Positions 19,523 through 28,927 of a DNA stretch of 64,000 nucleotides are shown piece after piece. The position numbers and the translations under genes are program-made. The DNA is from an uncultured Pirellula sp. (GTDB lineage: Bacteria; Planctomycetota; Planctomycetia; Pirellulales; Pirellulaceae), in NCBI GenBank assembly GCA_903892355.1, contig CAITIE010000075.1, forward strand, positions 1 through 64,000. The letters are read 5' to 3'. How positions within the stretch are numbered: position 1 is the first letter of the stretch; the number at the start of each line of letters is the position of its first letter. The notes under the pieces were generated by a model. The model ran no database searches. It was not told where the DNA came from and was given only the letters and a program-made list of their open reading frames with translations.

Positions 19523-21304
19523 TCAGGCTTTCGCGTGCGGTACCGCTGCTCCCGATAGGACTTCGTCGACGACCTTTTGGATCGCGATGTACTCCTGCTC
19601 GGTCTTTTTCGCAGACTTGTAAACCTCGTCGAGCGTCGAGATTCCGTTGATAACTTTTCTTAATCCGTCGCAGAACAAGGTTGTCATTCCGCCTCGGATC
19701 GCTTCGCTTCGGAGTTCTGCCGACGATTTGCTGGCGAACATCATCTCCCGAATCCGGCCGTTGATCAGCATCAGTTCGTAGATCCCGATCCGACCTCGGT
19801 ACCCCTTCTTTTGGCAGTAAGGACACCCCTTGCCCTTCGCAAACTTGGCAAGCGGCACCACGGATTGAGGGATTCCCGCCTCCTCCAAAACCGCGTCGCT
19901 CAAGTTCAGGGAGTACTTGCATCGCGTGCAGATCTTTCGCACCAACCGCTGAGCCAAGACCGCGATGACCGAGCTCGCCACCATGTAGGAGGGGACCCCC
20001 ATATCGCACATTCGAGTTACGGCGCTGGGCGCATCGTTCGTGTGTAGCGTACTGAATACCAAGTGTCCAGTCAGCGAGGCCTGGATTCCCATCTGGGCCG
20101 TCTCGGTATCCCTCATTTCCCCGACGAGGATGATGTTGGGTGCTTGTCGCAACATGGCTCGAATGATCCGGGCAAAGTCGAGTCCGATGTTGTGTCGGAC
20201 TTCGACTTGGTTGATTCCGGGCAAGTAGTATTCGACGGGGTCTTCGGCGGTGATGATTTTGCGGTCGGGGCGATTGAGGGCGTTCAATGCAGCGTACAAA
20301 GTCGTCGTCTTGCCAGATCCCGTCGGGCCAGTCACCAAGAAAATACCATTAGGCCGTTTAATAAGGCTGGTGAAAAGTTTGAAGTCCCGGTCGCCAAGAC
20401 CGAGTTGCTTGACCCCCACTCGGATGTTGTCCTTGTCGAGCAGCCGCATGACGCAGGACTGGCCGTGGTTGGTGGGGATGACCGAGACCCGGAGATCGAG
20501 TTCTTTCTCACCAACAGTAATTTTAATACGACCGTCTTGGGGCCGGCGACGCTCGGCGATGTCCATGCGTGCAAGGATTTTGATCCGGGAGAGGATCGCT
20601 CCCAAGAGGCGGCGGGGGGGGCTGTCCCGTTCGACGAGCACACCGTCGATGCGGTATCGAATGCGAACTCGGTCTTCAAAAGGCTCGACATGGATATCCG
20701 AGGCGCGAAGCTGAACCGCTTCCTGGATCATTAGGTGGACTAGTCGGACGACGGGGGCCGAGTCATCGTCCCCTCCCTCGTCGCTGCTCATCTTGTCTTC
20801 TTCGGTTTCGGTGAAGTCGATCTGAGTATCCGTGAATTCCTGGAGCATGGAGTCAGCCGACTCCCCTTCGACTTGACCGTAGTACCGGTTGATCGCTTCC
20901 TGGATGTGTTCTTGCGGGGCGAGGGCGGTGTCGACTTTTCGGTTGAGAATGAACCTTAGTTTTTCGATAGTTTCGATATCGAACGGATCGGAAACGAGAA
21001 CCTTGATGGTGTCGTTTTCGTCGCTCACTGGGATGATTTTGTTTTCCCGGGCGACCGATTCGGGTACCAATTGGATGACGCTGTCTGGGATTCGGATGGT
21101 TGTAAGATCGACATACTCAAAGCGGTGGAACTCTGCCAACGCCTGGGTGACTTCTTCACCGGTGGCGTACCCTAGAGAAACCAAGGTATTTCCTACCGGC
21201 TTATCATCCTTTTTGGCAATCGATTTGGCTTCATTGAGCTGTTCCAGGGATACCGTTCCCCGAGTTAGCAACAAATCGGTAAAATCCCGCATGGGTTTGC
21301 CCAT
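19523..21304 (-). CDS. GspE/PilB-type assembly ATPase (second copy)
   Basis: A 593-residue assembly ATPase with an N-terminal MshE-like domain (MGKPMRDFTDLLLTRGTVS onward, about residues 1-150), a short acidic linker (TETEEDKMSSDEGGDDDSAP) and the catalytic core: Walker A GPTGSGKTTTLYAALN near residue 330, TAEDPVEYYLPG, Walker B IILVGEMRDTETAQ, FSTLHTNDAPSAVTRM, and zinc cysteines CTRC and CPYC. ATG 21304 is preceded by CGGAGT at about 8 bases; the open frame runs to 21460 but those residues do not match the family. It heads the cluster. Two PilB-type proteins in one cluster suggest division between two fibres or two states; this is inference. Confidence 0.92.
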   Translation of the reverse strand: MGKPMRDFTDLLLTRGTVSLEQLNEAKSIAKKDDKPVGNTLVSLGYATGEEVTQALAEFHRFEYVDLTTIRIPDSVIQLVPESVARENKIIPVSDENDTIKVLVSDPFDIETIEKLRFILNRKVDTALAPQEHIQEAINRYYGQVEGESADSMLQEFTDTQIDFTETEEDKMSSDEGGDDDSAPVVRLVHLMIQEAVQLRASDIHVEPFEDRVRIRYRIDGVLVERDSPPRRLLGAILSRIKILARMDIAERRRPQDGRIKITVGEKELDLRVSVIPTNHGQSCVMRLLDKDNIRVGVKQLGLGDRDFKLFTSLIKRPNGIFLVTGPTGSGKTTTLYAALNALNRPDRKIITAEDPVEYYLPGINQVEVRHNIGLDFARIIRAMLRQAPNIILVGEMRDTETAQMGIQASLTGHLVFSTLHTNDAPSAVTRMCDMGVPSYMVASSVIAVLAQRLVRKICTRCKYSLNLSDAVLEEAGIPQSVVPLAKFAKGKGCPYCQKKGYRGRIGIYELMLINGRIREMMFASKSSAELRSEAIRGGMTTLFCDGLRKVINGISTLDEVYKSAKKTEQEYIAIQKVVDEVLSGAAVPHAKA

Positions 21305-21459
21305 GGACTGACTCCGGATGACTAGGACAAGAAAGCATGGATGGGGGACGTTGAGGACATCGGAAATATACAAAGAATTTTCCGGCATCCAGTCTTCCAG
21401 TATATCGCAATTCGATTCTCCCCAACAAACACCTTTCAGCAACTTTCGCAACGTTTTCA
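21305..21459. promoter_or_regulatory. Divergent intergenic region
   Basis: The 155 bp between the start of the PilB-type ATPase (minus) and the dehydrogenase (plus) must hold promoters for both directions. I see no clear operator or sigma-70 box that I would defend. Confidence 0.35.
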
Positions 21460-22233
21460 ATGAAAATAGACCAAGAACAGGGCTGGGCTCTCGTCACCGG
21501 AGCCAGTTCGGGAATAGGGCAAACGATTTCTTCTCATCTTGCGGGCGAAGGCTACCACGTGGTGGTGAACCATTTCCGGGACCCGGAAGGTGCCGAACGG
21601 ACTCTCGGGATGGTTCGGCAGCGAGGCCGGCAAGGGATTGCGATCGATGCGGACGTCGGTTCGAGCGCCGAGGTGGATGCGATGTTCGAGCAATGCTCGC
21701 AAGCTGTCGGCGGTTTGTCGGTGCTCGTCAATAATGCTGGGGTGCAGACATGGGCGGGCTTTTTGGAGTTGGCCGAGGCGGATTTCGACCGTACGATCCG
21801 GACCAACTTAAAGGGGACGTTTCTTTGCACGCAACGTGCGGGGCGCCAGATGGCGGCAGCTGGCAACGGCTCGATCGTGAATATCGGATCCGGAGCCAAT
21901 CACATTCCGTTCCCGAAATTATCGGATTACTGCGCGAGCAAGGGTGGCATCGAGATGTTGACCAAGTGCGCTGCTACGGAATTAGGGCCGCTGGGAATAC
22001 GGGTGAACTGCGTGGCTCCTGGGGCCATCGAAAACGAGCGCACACGAAGCGAGAATCCCGAGTACGCCAGGACCTGGGGCGATATCACTCCGCTGCGCCG
22101 TTGTGGAACCGCCGACGATGTTGCTCGCTGCGTGGCGTACCTATGTTCCAGCGATGCGTCGTTCATTACGGGGCAGACCCTTTATGTCGATGGAGGTCTC
22201 TGGACTCGCAACCAGTGGCCTTATTCGTCGTGA
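21460..22233 (+). CDS. Short-chain dehydrogenase/reductase
   Basis: Classical SDR of 257 residues. The NAD(P)-binding motif TGASSGIG is at residues 13-20, NNAG follows near residue 91, and the catalytic pair YCASK is near residue 156 with a Ser in the preceding IGSGAN segment. The C-terminus (GQTLYVDGGLW) is typical of the FabG/glucose-dehydrogenase branch. The basic residue context after the first strand (VVNHFRD) does not settle NADP versus NAD. The exact substrate cannot be told. The transporter gene begins 10 bp after its stop, so both are probably one transcript. Confidence 0.85.
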   Translation: MKIDQEQGWALVTGASSGIGQTISSHLAGEGYHVVVNHFRDPEGAERTLGMVRQRGRQGIAIDADVGSSAEVDAMFEQCSQAVGGLSVLVNNAGVQTWAGFLELAEADFDRTIRTNLKGTFLCTQRAGRQMAAAGNGSIVNIGSGANHIPFPKLSDYCASKGGIEMLTKCAATELGPLGIRVNCVAPGAIENERTRSENPEYARTWGDITPLRRCGTADDVARCVAYLCSSDASFITGQTLYVDGGLWTRNQWPYSS

Positions 22234-22243
22234 GCCCTTCGGA

Positions 22244-23293
22244 ATGAACGCATCTGGAAAGCCCGGCTGGCTCCCTATTCTCGCAGCCCTCTTGGCCTTG
22301 TACATCGTCTGGGGCTCCACGTACCTAGCCATACGAGTTGGCGTTGAAACCTTTCCACCGTTCCTCATGGGGAGCGCTCGCTTCGCCGTTGCCGGCGCGA
22401 TCTTGCTCGTCTTCCTTTGGCTCAGGAATGGGGTTCGCATCACGCGCAAGCAACTCATCGATAACGCCATCGGTGGATTCTTCATGCTCCTCGGCGGAAA
22501 TGGCCTGGTGTCGTGGGCCGAAGAAAAGATCCCCTCGGGGATGGCAACCCTAGTGATCTCCTTAAACCCAGTATTTTTCGTTCTCGCGGAGTGGATCATC
22601 GCGGCGTTCCAATCCAAGCGTGCTGCGGCGATGGTTTTCCATTCCAACAATTCAAGTCATCTCGATCCCGCCAACGATGATCATCTGCGATCGAACTTGC
22701 TGTCGAGCACCACGAATGCTCCTCCTAGAGGCTCTCGCCCCAATGGATGGACCCTCCTAGGGCTGATGGTCGGTTTTGCTGGGCTCGTTATTTTGGTGGG
22801 GCCAGGAGAATGGATCCATGACGAAAACGCACTTGATCCGATGAGAGTCGCTGCATTGGTAATGGCCTGTGTGAACTGGACGATCGGCTCCATGTATATT
22901 CGCTACTCAACAAACCCTGCCGAACCGTTTACCGGCGCAGCGTTTCAAATGCTGTTCGGGGCGGCTTGGATGCTCGGTGCGAGCTGGCTCGCTGGTGAAC
23001 TGGTGTCGTTTCACTGGTCGCAGATCAGTCCTGCGTCCTGGTGGTCATGGCTTTACTTGGTCATCGCTGGTTCGCTCATCGGATACACTTCGTTTGTCTG
23101 GCTGATGAAGAACGCATCGCCAACCTTGGTATCCACGTATGGGTATGTGAATCCGATGGTAGCTGTATTCCTGGGTTGGTGGATGCTCAACGAGTCGATT
23201 GGTCCTAGGATTCTGTTCGCGTCTCTGACAATCATTGTTGGAGTCGCCATGATCTCGTTGGCAAAAGGCAGGTCTGCTCGTTCCGGTCGGTAG
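22244..23293 (+). CDS. DMT-superfamily (EamA) transporter
   Basis: A 349-residue membrane protein starting MNASGKPGWLPILAALLALYI and continuing VWGSTYLAIRVGVETFPP, the hallmark of EamA exporters (YdcZ/RhaT/PecM type). About ten hydrophobic helices are visible in two halves, the second half including TNPAEPFTGAAFQMLFG and YVNPMVAVFLGWWMLNE. Between the halves there is an unusual polar loop of about 45 residues (around 125-170) rich in Ser/Asn. The ligand is unknown; family members export amino acids, drugs or metabolites. ATG 22244 is preferred over upstream starts in the dehydrogenase gene. Confidence 0.85.
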   Translation: MNASGKPGWLPILAALLALYIVWGSTYLAIRVGVETFPPFLMGSARFAVAGAILLVFLWLRNGVRITRKQLIDNAIGGFFMLLGGNGLVSWAEEKIPSGMATLVISLNPVFFVLAEWIIAAFQSKRAAAMVFHSNNSSHLDPANDDHLRSNLLSSTTNAPPRGSRPNGWTLLGLMVGFAGLVILVGPGEWIHDENALDPMRVAALVMACVNWTIGSMYIRYSTNPAEPFTGAAFQMLFGAAWMLGASWLAGELVSFHWSQISPASWWSWLYLVIAGSLIGYTSFVWLMKNASPTLVSTYGYVNPMVAVFLGWWMLNESIGPRILFASLTIIVGVAMISLAKGRSARSGR

Positions 23294-23319
23294 CATCGCT
23301 GTTGCTTTGTAGGCCTAAC

Positions 23320-23380
23320 GTATCACAGCGTTAGCCGCAAATATCACAGCGTTAGCCGCAAATATCACAGCGCCAAGTCG
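23320..23380. repeat. 21-bp tandem repeat covering the end of the M48 protease gene
   Basis: Units of 21 bp run 23320-23340 and 23341-23361, with a third partial copy from 23362. The unit contains TATCACAGCG and GTTAGCCGC. The stop codon of the protease gene (minus strand, 23365-23367) lies inside the third copy, so the repeat probably spread outward from the gene end. Confidence 0.88.
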
Positions 23381-25386
23381 AGCACCGGTGGCATCGGGCA
23401 CCCCATTGCATCGGAAATAACGCGGAGCAATTCGACTTCATTGATCGTGGTTCGGCGATCGTAGGCGATGCACTCGGAGAACGCGTTGAGCATCGATCGC
23501 TTGGCATCTCCAGACACAGTCGCAAGCGTGTCGAGCGCTGAATCGAGAAGTTTGAGAGTGCACGCATCTCGCTGAAGAATCACCACGCGTTCTGTTTTCT
23601 TTCCCCATGCGCTCCATCCGCAGTCAAACGCTGCATTGGCATGATCGTTCCCGCCCAGATGCGCGAGTGTCGATAAGACAACAGTGAATGCAGAGGCGAT
23701 GCGTTTGGGGTCGCTCGCAGCATTCGCTGCGTTGGCATTGGTTCCTGATCGTCCTGCTCGCGATGTTCCGCTTGAGCGAACCAAAAGTCGCTTGGTAATA
23801 AATCTTTGGATCGCGTACTCGAAAATCGTCCAGCGACTATCGGCAGCAATCAATGCGTGCGCGGTTGTCCGCAATGTGCCGAATTGTGGGTCTGAAAGTT
23901 GATCGAGTGCGGGAAGAGCCATGCAAGCTATAGGCAGTCTCTGCTCGGGTTGGAGCACATCGGTCTTCTCAACTAGTTGCTCGACACTCTTTGCTAAGGC
24001 GCTGTTGTTATAGCGTTCGATGATCTTGAGTTGTTCCTGTCGAATGGGATCGCTTTTCGGCGCGAGCAACAGCGAGCAAACTATCGTAACGGCACCATAA
24101 GGGTCATGGACTTCGGATACCAAATCCGCATCGATTTCTTCGACGAGTCGCGACGCGTATTGCAAGTGCTCTTCTTCCGGCTTGCCGACTTGGAGCACTG
24201 CATCAACGGGTCGTTCTTCGAAATGCTCTACCCCAGCGAGGGCGGCTTGATGGGCCGAGGATGCACCGGAGCGAGCGAAGCCCAGTGTGCGAGGATCGAC
24301 GATGTCGCTTTCCGAGTGTTCGATGATCTCGGTCGTTGGAAACGTTCCCTTGAAGCTCGGATCGATACGGCGAATGCGTTCTTGGAGAGGAGGGTGGGTG
24401 CGGAACCACTGAGCCGCGATGCCTTGGCCAAAAAACATATGGCTCGCCTCTTTGGCATAGACCGCCTTCATCACCGATTTCTGCTTCCAGCCGCCAATCC
24501 GTTTCAATGCACCGGTAATCCCTGATGGGTTTCGTGTGAACTGCACGGACGATGCATCCGCAAGAAACTCGCGTTGCCTCGAAACTGCCGCTTGGATCAG
24601 GCTCGCAAAGAAAACCCCTGCATATCCGATCCCGACAAGGGCCGCGCCAGTCGCGAACAAGCCAGCTACGATTGCGAAAATGCCTTTCGCGTCATCATCA
24701 TCCTTGCTGGACGACCTGACCGGAATCTCCATAGCCATACGAAAGAGGACATAGCCAATCATTGCGATGAGGAGAATCCCGTGAAGCATCCCGATCAGCC
24801 GCAAGTTTAGCTTCATATCCCCGTTCAAGATGTGGCTGAACTCGTGGGCGATCACCCCTTGCAGTTCATCGCGGGTCATCGTTTCGACGCACCCTCGCGT
24901 AACACCGATGACGGCATTCTGCGGCGTTGTGCCTGCCGCGAATGCATTGATGCCCGTCTCGAGGGGCAGTAGATACACAGGGGGGACGGGGGTACCCGAC
25001 GCTAAGGCCATCTCCTCGACAACGTTCAGCAAAATGCGTTCATCGAGGTTCCTGGTATTGGGCTGGATCTTGACACCACCCAGCTGGACAGCAACTTTGT
25101 TCCCATCGGATCCCAACTCCCAGGTCTTGTACAAACTCCCCGACAAGATGACCGCCACAACGCTTCCAACAACCGCGATGAAGATTGTCGGATGCCAGCT
25201 AAAGAGATCGATCGGTTGTCCGCCGTTTTGGGTCGCTGCGACCAGAATCGCCATGATGACGAAGTAGACCAAAGCCACGATCGTAACAACCGTGGCTGCA
25301 AAGTAGACCACCAGCCACAGTGTGTTGCGTTTTGCGCGATCTTGATGTGCGAAAAAATCCACGACAGACCTCGTCCCAGCTTCCAT
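23365..25386 (-). CDS. M48-family membrane metalloprotease
   Basis: A 673-residue integral membrane zinc protease related to HtpX. Two hydrophobic helices occur near residues 25-50 and 70-90, then the zinc motif VIAHEFSHILNGDMK near residue 180, two further hydrophobic stretches, and a second glutamate-type ligand in REFLADASSVQFTRNP. The last 300 or so residues have no assigned domain and contain a sequence of helical segments; this extension is much longer than HtpX (about 290 residues). ATG 25386 is chosen; TTG 25401 is in frame. Its gene follows LemA by 45 bp, a common LemA/M48 pairing in bacteria; the pair is thought to act in envelope protein quality control. Confidence 0.88.
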   Translation of the reverse strand: MEAGTRSVVDFFAHQDRAKRNTLWLVVYFAATVVTIVALVYFVIMAILVAATQNGGQPIDLFSWHPTIFIAVVGSVVAVILSGSLYKTWELGSDGNKVAVQLGGVKIQPNTRNLDERILLNVVEEMALASGTPVPPVYLLPLETGINAFAAGTTPQNAVIGVTRGCVETMTRDELQGVIAHEFSHILNGDMKLNLRLIGMLHGILLIAMIGYVLFRMAMEIPVRSSSKDDDDAKGIFAIVAGLFATGAALVGIGYAGVFFASLIQAAVSRQREFLADASSVQFTRNPSGITGALKRIGGWKQKSVMKAVYAKEASHMFFGQGIAAQWFRTHPPLQERIRRIDPSFKGTFPTTEIIEHSESDIVDPRTLGFARSGASSAHQAALAGVEHFEERPVDAVLQVGKPEEEHLQYASRLVEEIDADLVSEVHDPYGAVTIVCSLLLAPKSDPIRQEQLKIIERYNNSALAKSVEQLVEKTDVLQPEQRLPIACMALPALDQLSDPQFGTLRTTAHALIAADSRWTIFEYAIQRFITKRLLVRSSGTSRAGRSGTNANAANAASDPKRIASAFTVVLSTLAHLGGNDHANAAFDCGWSAWGKKTERVVILQRDACTLKLLDSALDTLATVSGDAKRSMLNAFSECIAYDRRTTINEVELLRVISDAMGCPMPPVLDLAL

Positions 25387-25431
25387 CCACGTATACGTCA
25401 AAAATCAAAACGCGTTCAAGCTCGGGGTGGC

Positions 25432-26031
25432 CTAGAATTTTACTTTCACTGGCTCTCGTTCTTCGGGGGCGGTCAGCTCCCACAAGCTGGCTCGTTGGAA
25501 GTTGCCAAATCCGGCCACTAAGCTGTTGGGAAAACTTTCGCATGCAGTGTTGTAGTGCATCACCGCATCGTTGAATGCTTGTCGAGCGTACGAAATCTTG
25601 TTTTCCGTGCTGGTGAGTTCTTCTTGGAGAGCCAGCATGTTCTGGTTGGCCTTGAGATCCGGGTACGCTTCGGCCAATCCGATAAACCGGTTCAAGGAAC
25701 CAGCAAGTGCCACTTCGGCGGTGGATAGGTTTTGGATCGCTTTGGGATCTCCTGGGTTTGCGGCGGCTTGCTGGCCGGCGGCCATGGCTGTATTTCGAGC
25801 CTTGATGACCGCTTCGAGGGTCTCCTTTTCATGGCCCATGTATCCCTTTGCGGTCTCGACGAGATTAGGGATCAAGTCGTAGCGACGCTTGAGCTGAACA
25901 TCGATTTGAGCAAATGCGTTTTGGAAGCGATTCTTGAGAGCAACGAGGTTGTTGTAAAGCCCGATTAGGTACAGGAAAAATAGGATGACGAACCCGAAAA
26001 CAATAAGCAAACCGATAAGAACACCGGGCAT
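25432..26031 (-). CDS. lemA: LemA family protein
   Basis: A 199-residue protein with one N-terminal transmembrane helix (VLIGLLIVFGFVILFFLYLIG) followed by the highly conserved LemA signature: NNLVALKNRFQNAFAQIDVQ, then KRRYDLIPNLVETAKGYMGH and FIGLAEAYPDLKANQNMLAL. The C-terminal half is helical and ends in a short polar tail. The function of LemA is not established. GGGAGG precedes the ATG. It is the upstream partner of the M48 protease gene. Confidence 0.93.
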   Translation of the reverse strand: MPGVLIGLLIVFGFVILFFLYLIGLYNNLVALKNRFQNAFAQIDVQLKRRYDLIPNLVETAKGYMGHEKETLEAVIKARNTAMAAGQQAAANPGDPKAIQNLSTAEVALAGSLNRFIGLAEAYPDLKANQNMLALQEELTSTENKISYARQAFNDAVMHYNTACESFPNSLVAGFGNFQRASLWELTAPEEREPVKVKF

Positions 26032-26240
26032 AGCAAATACCTCCCGCTTAAAACGTATGGATCAAGAAACCGCTTTCGGATCGTAATGGATGATTCGACC
26101 TATGTCGACTGGGCGGACCCAATAGGCGTTGTACTCGCCCTGATTCCTGGAAATCGTCGAACTGCAATAGGGAGCTTTCGATCCCAAATCCCCTCTCCGA
26201 GTCGAATCAAGATGGTTGCGCAACTGCAGGTGGCGGGTTT

Positions 26241-28901
26241 CTAGAGCACGTTTGGAAGAGGCGGCAGCTTTTCCGGATCGCTTCCCTGTTGCACTCCGAC
26301 GGTGCTTCCCGGACGGAGCTTCGGAGATTGCAAATGCATTTTAGACCCATCGACACGGCTCCCGGATTGCCAAGTGGACAGCAACTCCATCCCCCGCTCG
26401 TTCATCAATAGATTCGAATCGCTATCGATGGACACTTCTTCGCTCGACATCGACATGATGATTTGTACCAAGCGAGAAATCGAGGGGACATCGTACGAGT
26501 TATCGAGTCCTCGCAGGTCGATCCAACGCCCCAGATCCTCGATTCGTTTGGCTTGGGCCGCGAACCCCCAATCCGTGCAATTGGATGCATCCCATTCCAC
26601 CAACGTGCTTGCTCCCGCAAAAACCGATTCGTTAGCAACGCGAACGAAAGCGATAGGGAAGGCGTTCATGGTCGACATCCTAATACGCACAAACGGGCTC
26701 AGCGTGATGCACGATACATGGTCCAATTCAAGGCGTAGTTTTGGGGATCGGTTCAGGGTCTTTACCCCGTCGGCGAGAAGCATCGATCCGCTGATCGAAA
26801 TCCAAGACTGCTCGATGGCGACATCCATTCGTTCGGTCGAGTCGGTATGGCACCAATCGCATTGTCCTCGAATCGCGCATCGCTTCATGGAGAGCGATGA
26901 CGCACCGGTCACCGAATCTCTGCCAGTCACCGAATCTCTGGCCGTGGTACTCGCTCCTCCCACGGGATTGGAGGACAGATCGAATGTCCCTTTGGATCCA
27001 ATATTCCGCACGATCGAAGGAAGAGGTAGGCTGCCTTGATGCTGCACAGTGATCGTGCATTCGTTCCAAGTGAGTTGCGATCCTGAGCCCGAACCGAATA
27101 TCGATTGAGGCCGCGAATCGAGCATGGATGCATTCCAAACGAAATCCATACGATGAAACGACACCTTGCCTCCATGTACGGCGAACCATTCCGATTCACT
27201 TTCGTTGGGTGATTTGATCGAGGATTCATCGAAAACGATCCTGGCTCGTGTTCCGGGCGCCGCCTCAATTCGCAATTCTCTACCTTTGCGCAAACCAGCC
27301 AAATCGATGGGCTTCCCAACCGACAGGACAGGTTCGGCTACGATCAAACGACCGATCGAATCGTCATTGATGATTCGGCTGAACGCCTCATCGATCGAGG
27401 TTGCAAACAGAGACGACTCGTCGATGTCGATTCCGGCGATAGTTCCGGGCTTGCCAATCACAACCGTCTTATCGCGTGTTGGTTCGCCAACGGGATTGCT
27501 CTGTTCCGTAGGATCACTCGCTGACCGCCCACTAGCTTCAGTACCCTCGTTACCAGGGCGACTTCGAGGTTCAGCATTGCCTTGGAGTTTCGCAGTGGCA
27601 GAATCGGAATTGTCAATAGCCAAGCTCGATGGATTGGGTGCCGAGGCAACCTCGAGATCGGACTCCGGGGATGCGTCCGCGAACTCCACCTGAGGAATCG
27701 AGAAGATCGCGTTGAGTTGATTCGCGTTGTAGAGCCACATGGTGCTTAGTGCGATCACCAACAAACTGACCAGTGCGGGCATCGCCGATTCCCACCATGG
27801 ACGCTTGGACTGGCTCGACGCGAGAACCTCGTCATTAAAATCCTGGCTCCATGACAACGAGTCTATGACCGCAAGCGTTCGGAGGTCATTGACTAAATCG
27901 TTTGGCGTTTGGTAGCGATCTTTAGGCTTCTTCGCCATCATTTTCCGCAAGATCTCGATCAGGGAATCGCTGAGGTCGTTGCGAAAGAAGCGAGGGTCCT
28001 CGGGCATCTTGGTGCCATGCATGAGGAGCTTTTGCAGTGCCGTTCCATCGGGAAACGGCGGTTGTCCAGTCAGGAGGAAGTACAGCGTGCATCCAAGCGA
28101 ATAAATATCGCTTCGAACATCGGCATCGCGAGGGTCGTGGGCTTGCTCGGGCGAGATGTAATCAAATGTTCCGAGAGTCACACCGCTTGCCGTCAAATCG
28201 CCCGTGGACCGATCGAGTTCCGTTGTTCTCGCCAAGCCCATATCCACGAGCTTGGCTTTGCCATCGGTTCCGATCAAGATGTTCGATGGTTTGATGTCTC
28301 GGTGCACAACGCCTCGGTCGTGTGCATGCTGCAGTGCTTCGGCAACTTGGCAAATAAAATGAGTCGCATCATCAACGGTTAACAAGCCATGCTCGAGCAC
28401 AAGCTGCCTGAGGTTTGTACCCTCGATAAACTCGAAGACGATATAACTCCATCGCTCGGTTTCCCCGACGTAATAGACGCGAGCGATGTTCGGATGGTCG
28501 AGTTTAGCTGCACTCTGGGCTTCCATGCGAAATCGCCGCATGGCATCTGCGCGCCGGTTGGAAATCGGAACGACCTTGATAGCGACGATTCGGTCGAGTC
28601 GCTGGTCCCTGCCGCGAAACACCGCTCCCATGCCGCCGACCCCGACCAAGGACTCGATGCGATAATGGTCTAGGTTTTGACCAACCAGCGAATCCACCGG
28701 GTCGAGTGATGGACTACCGGAGATGGGCGATGGTAGGGCCGGGGCCGAATCGACGTTTGCGGGCTCGATATGAGTGATGCTCGATACCGAGAGAAGCCCA
28801 TCGTGGCGAATCTCTGTCTTTTCCAAATCTTTGGAATGCAACACATGCAGATTGGAGTCATCTACCGTGTCGCGACCCAAGGAGGGATTGGAGTTCGCCA
28901 T
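26241..28901 (-). CDS. Transmembrane Ser/Thr protein kinase with beta-helix-like ectodomain
   Basis: Residues 80-345 form a PknB-like kinase: GVGGMGAVF glycine loop, VAIKVV lysine, VVHRDIKPSNIL catalytic loop near residue 199, and LVDMGLA in place of the usual DFG (the Asp is kept). A hydrophobic helix near residues 373-395 crosses the membrane. The outer 490 residues are Ser-rich at first and then contain short strands such as DLAGLRKGRELRIEAAPGTR that resemble right-handed parallel beta-helix proteins (inference). The kinase is preceded by an 80-residue disordered tail. The gene begins 26 bp after the gene for the Gly-rich protein. Activity and signal are unknown. Confidence 0.85.
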   Translation of the reverse strand: MANSNPSLGRDTVDDSNLHVLHSKDLEKTEIRHDGLLSVSSITHIEPANVDSAPALPSPISGSPSLDPVDSLVGQNLDHYRIESLVGVGGMGAVFRGRDQRLDRIVAIKVVPISNRRADAMRRFRMEAQSAAKLDHPNIARVYYVGETERWSYIVFEFIEGTNLRQLVLEHGLLTVDDATHFICQVAEALQHAHDRGVVHRDIKPSNILIGTDGKAKLVDMGLARTTELDRSTGDLTASGVTLGTFDYISPEQAHDPRDADVRSDIYSLGCTLYFLLTGQPPFPDGTALQKLLMHGTKMPEDPRFFRNDLSDSLIEILRKMMAKKPKDRYQTPNDLVNDLRTLAVIDSLSWSQDFNDEVLASSQSKRPWWESAMPALVSLLVIALSTMWLYNANQLNAIFSIPQVEFADASPESDLEVASAPNPSSLAIDNSDSATAKLQGNAEPRSRPGNEGTEASGRSASDPTEQSNPVGEPTRDKTVVIGKPGTIAGIDIDESSLFATSIDEAFSRIINDDSIGRLIVAEPVLSVGKPIDLAGLRKGRELRIEAAPGTRARIVFDESSIKSPNESESEWFAVHGGKVSFHRMDFVWNASMLDSRPQSIFGSGSGSQLTWNECTITVQHQGSLPLPSIVRNIGSKGTFDLSSNPVGGASTTARDSVTGRDSVTGASSLSMKRCAIRGQCDWCHTDSTERMDVAIEQSWISISGSMLLADGVKTLNRSPKLRLELDHVSCITLSPFVRIRMSTMNAFPIAFVRVANESVFAGASTLVEWDASNCTDWGFAAQAKRIEDLGRWIDLRGLDNSYDVPSISRLVQIIMSMSSEEVSIDSDSNLLMNERGMELLSTWQSGSRVDGSKMHLQSPKLRPGSTVGVQQGSDPEKLPPLPNVL
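26908..26943. repeat. 18-bp in-frame tandem repeat in kinase gene
   Basis: The unit gtcaccgaatctctgcca is present twice (26908-26925 and 26926-26943, two mismatches at the end). It lies in the ectodomain of the kinase and encodes a repeated six-residue DSVTGR-type segment. Confidence 0.85.
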
Positions 28902-28927
28902 TAAAGTTCCGGTTAGCGGTCCCTGTG

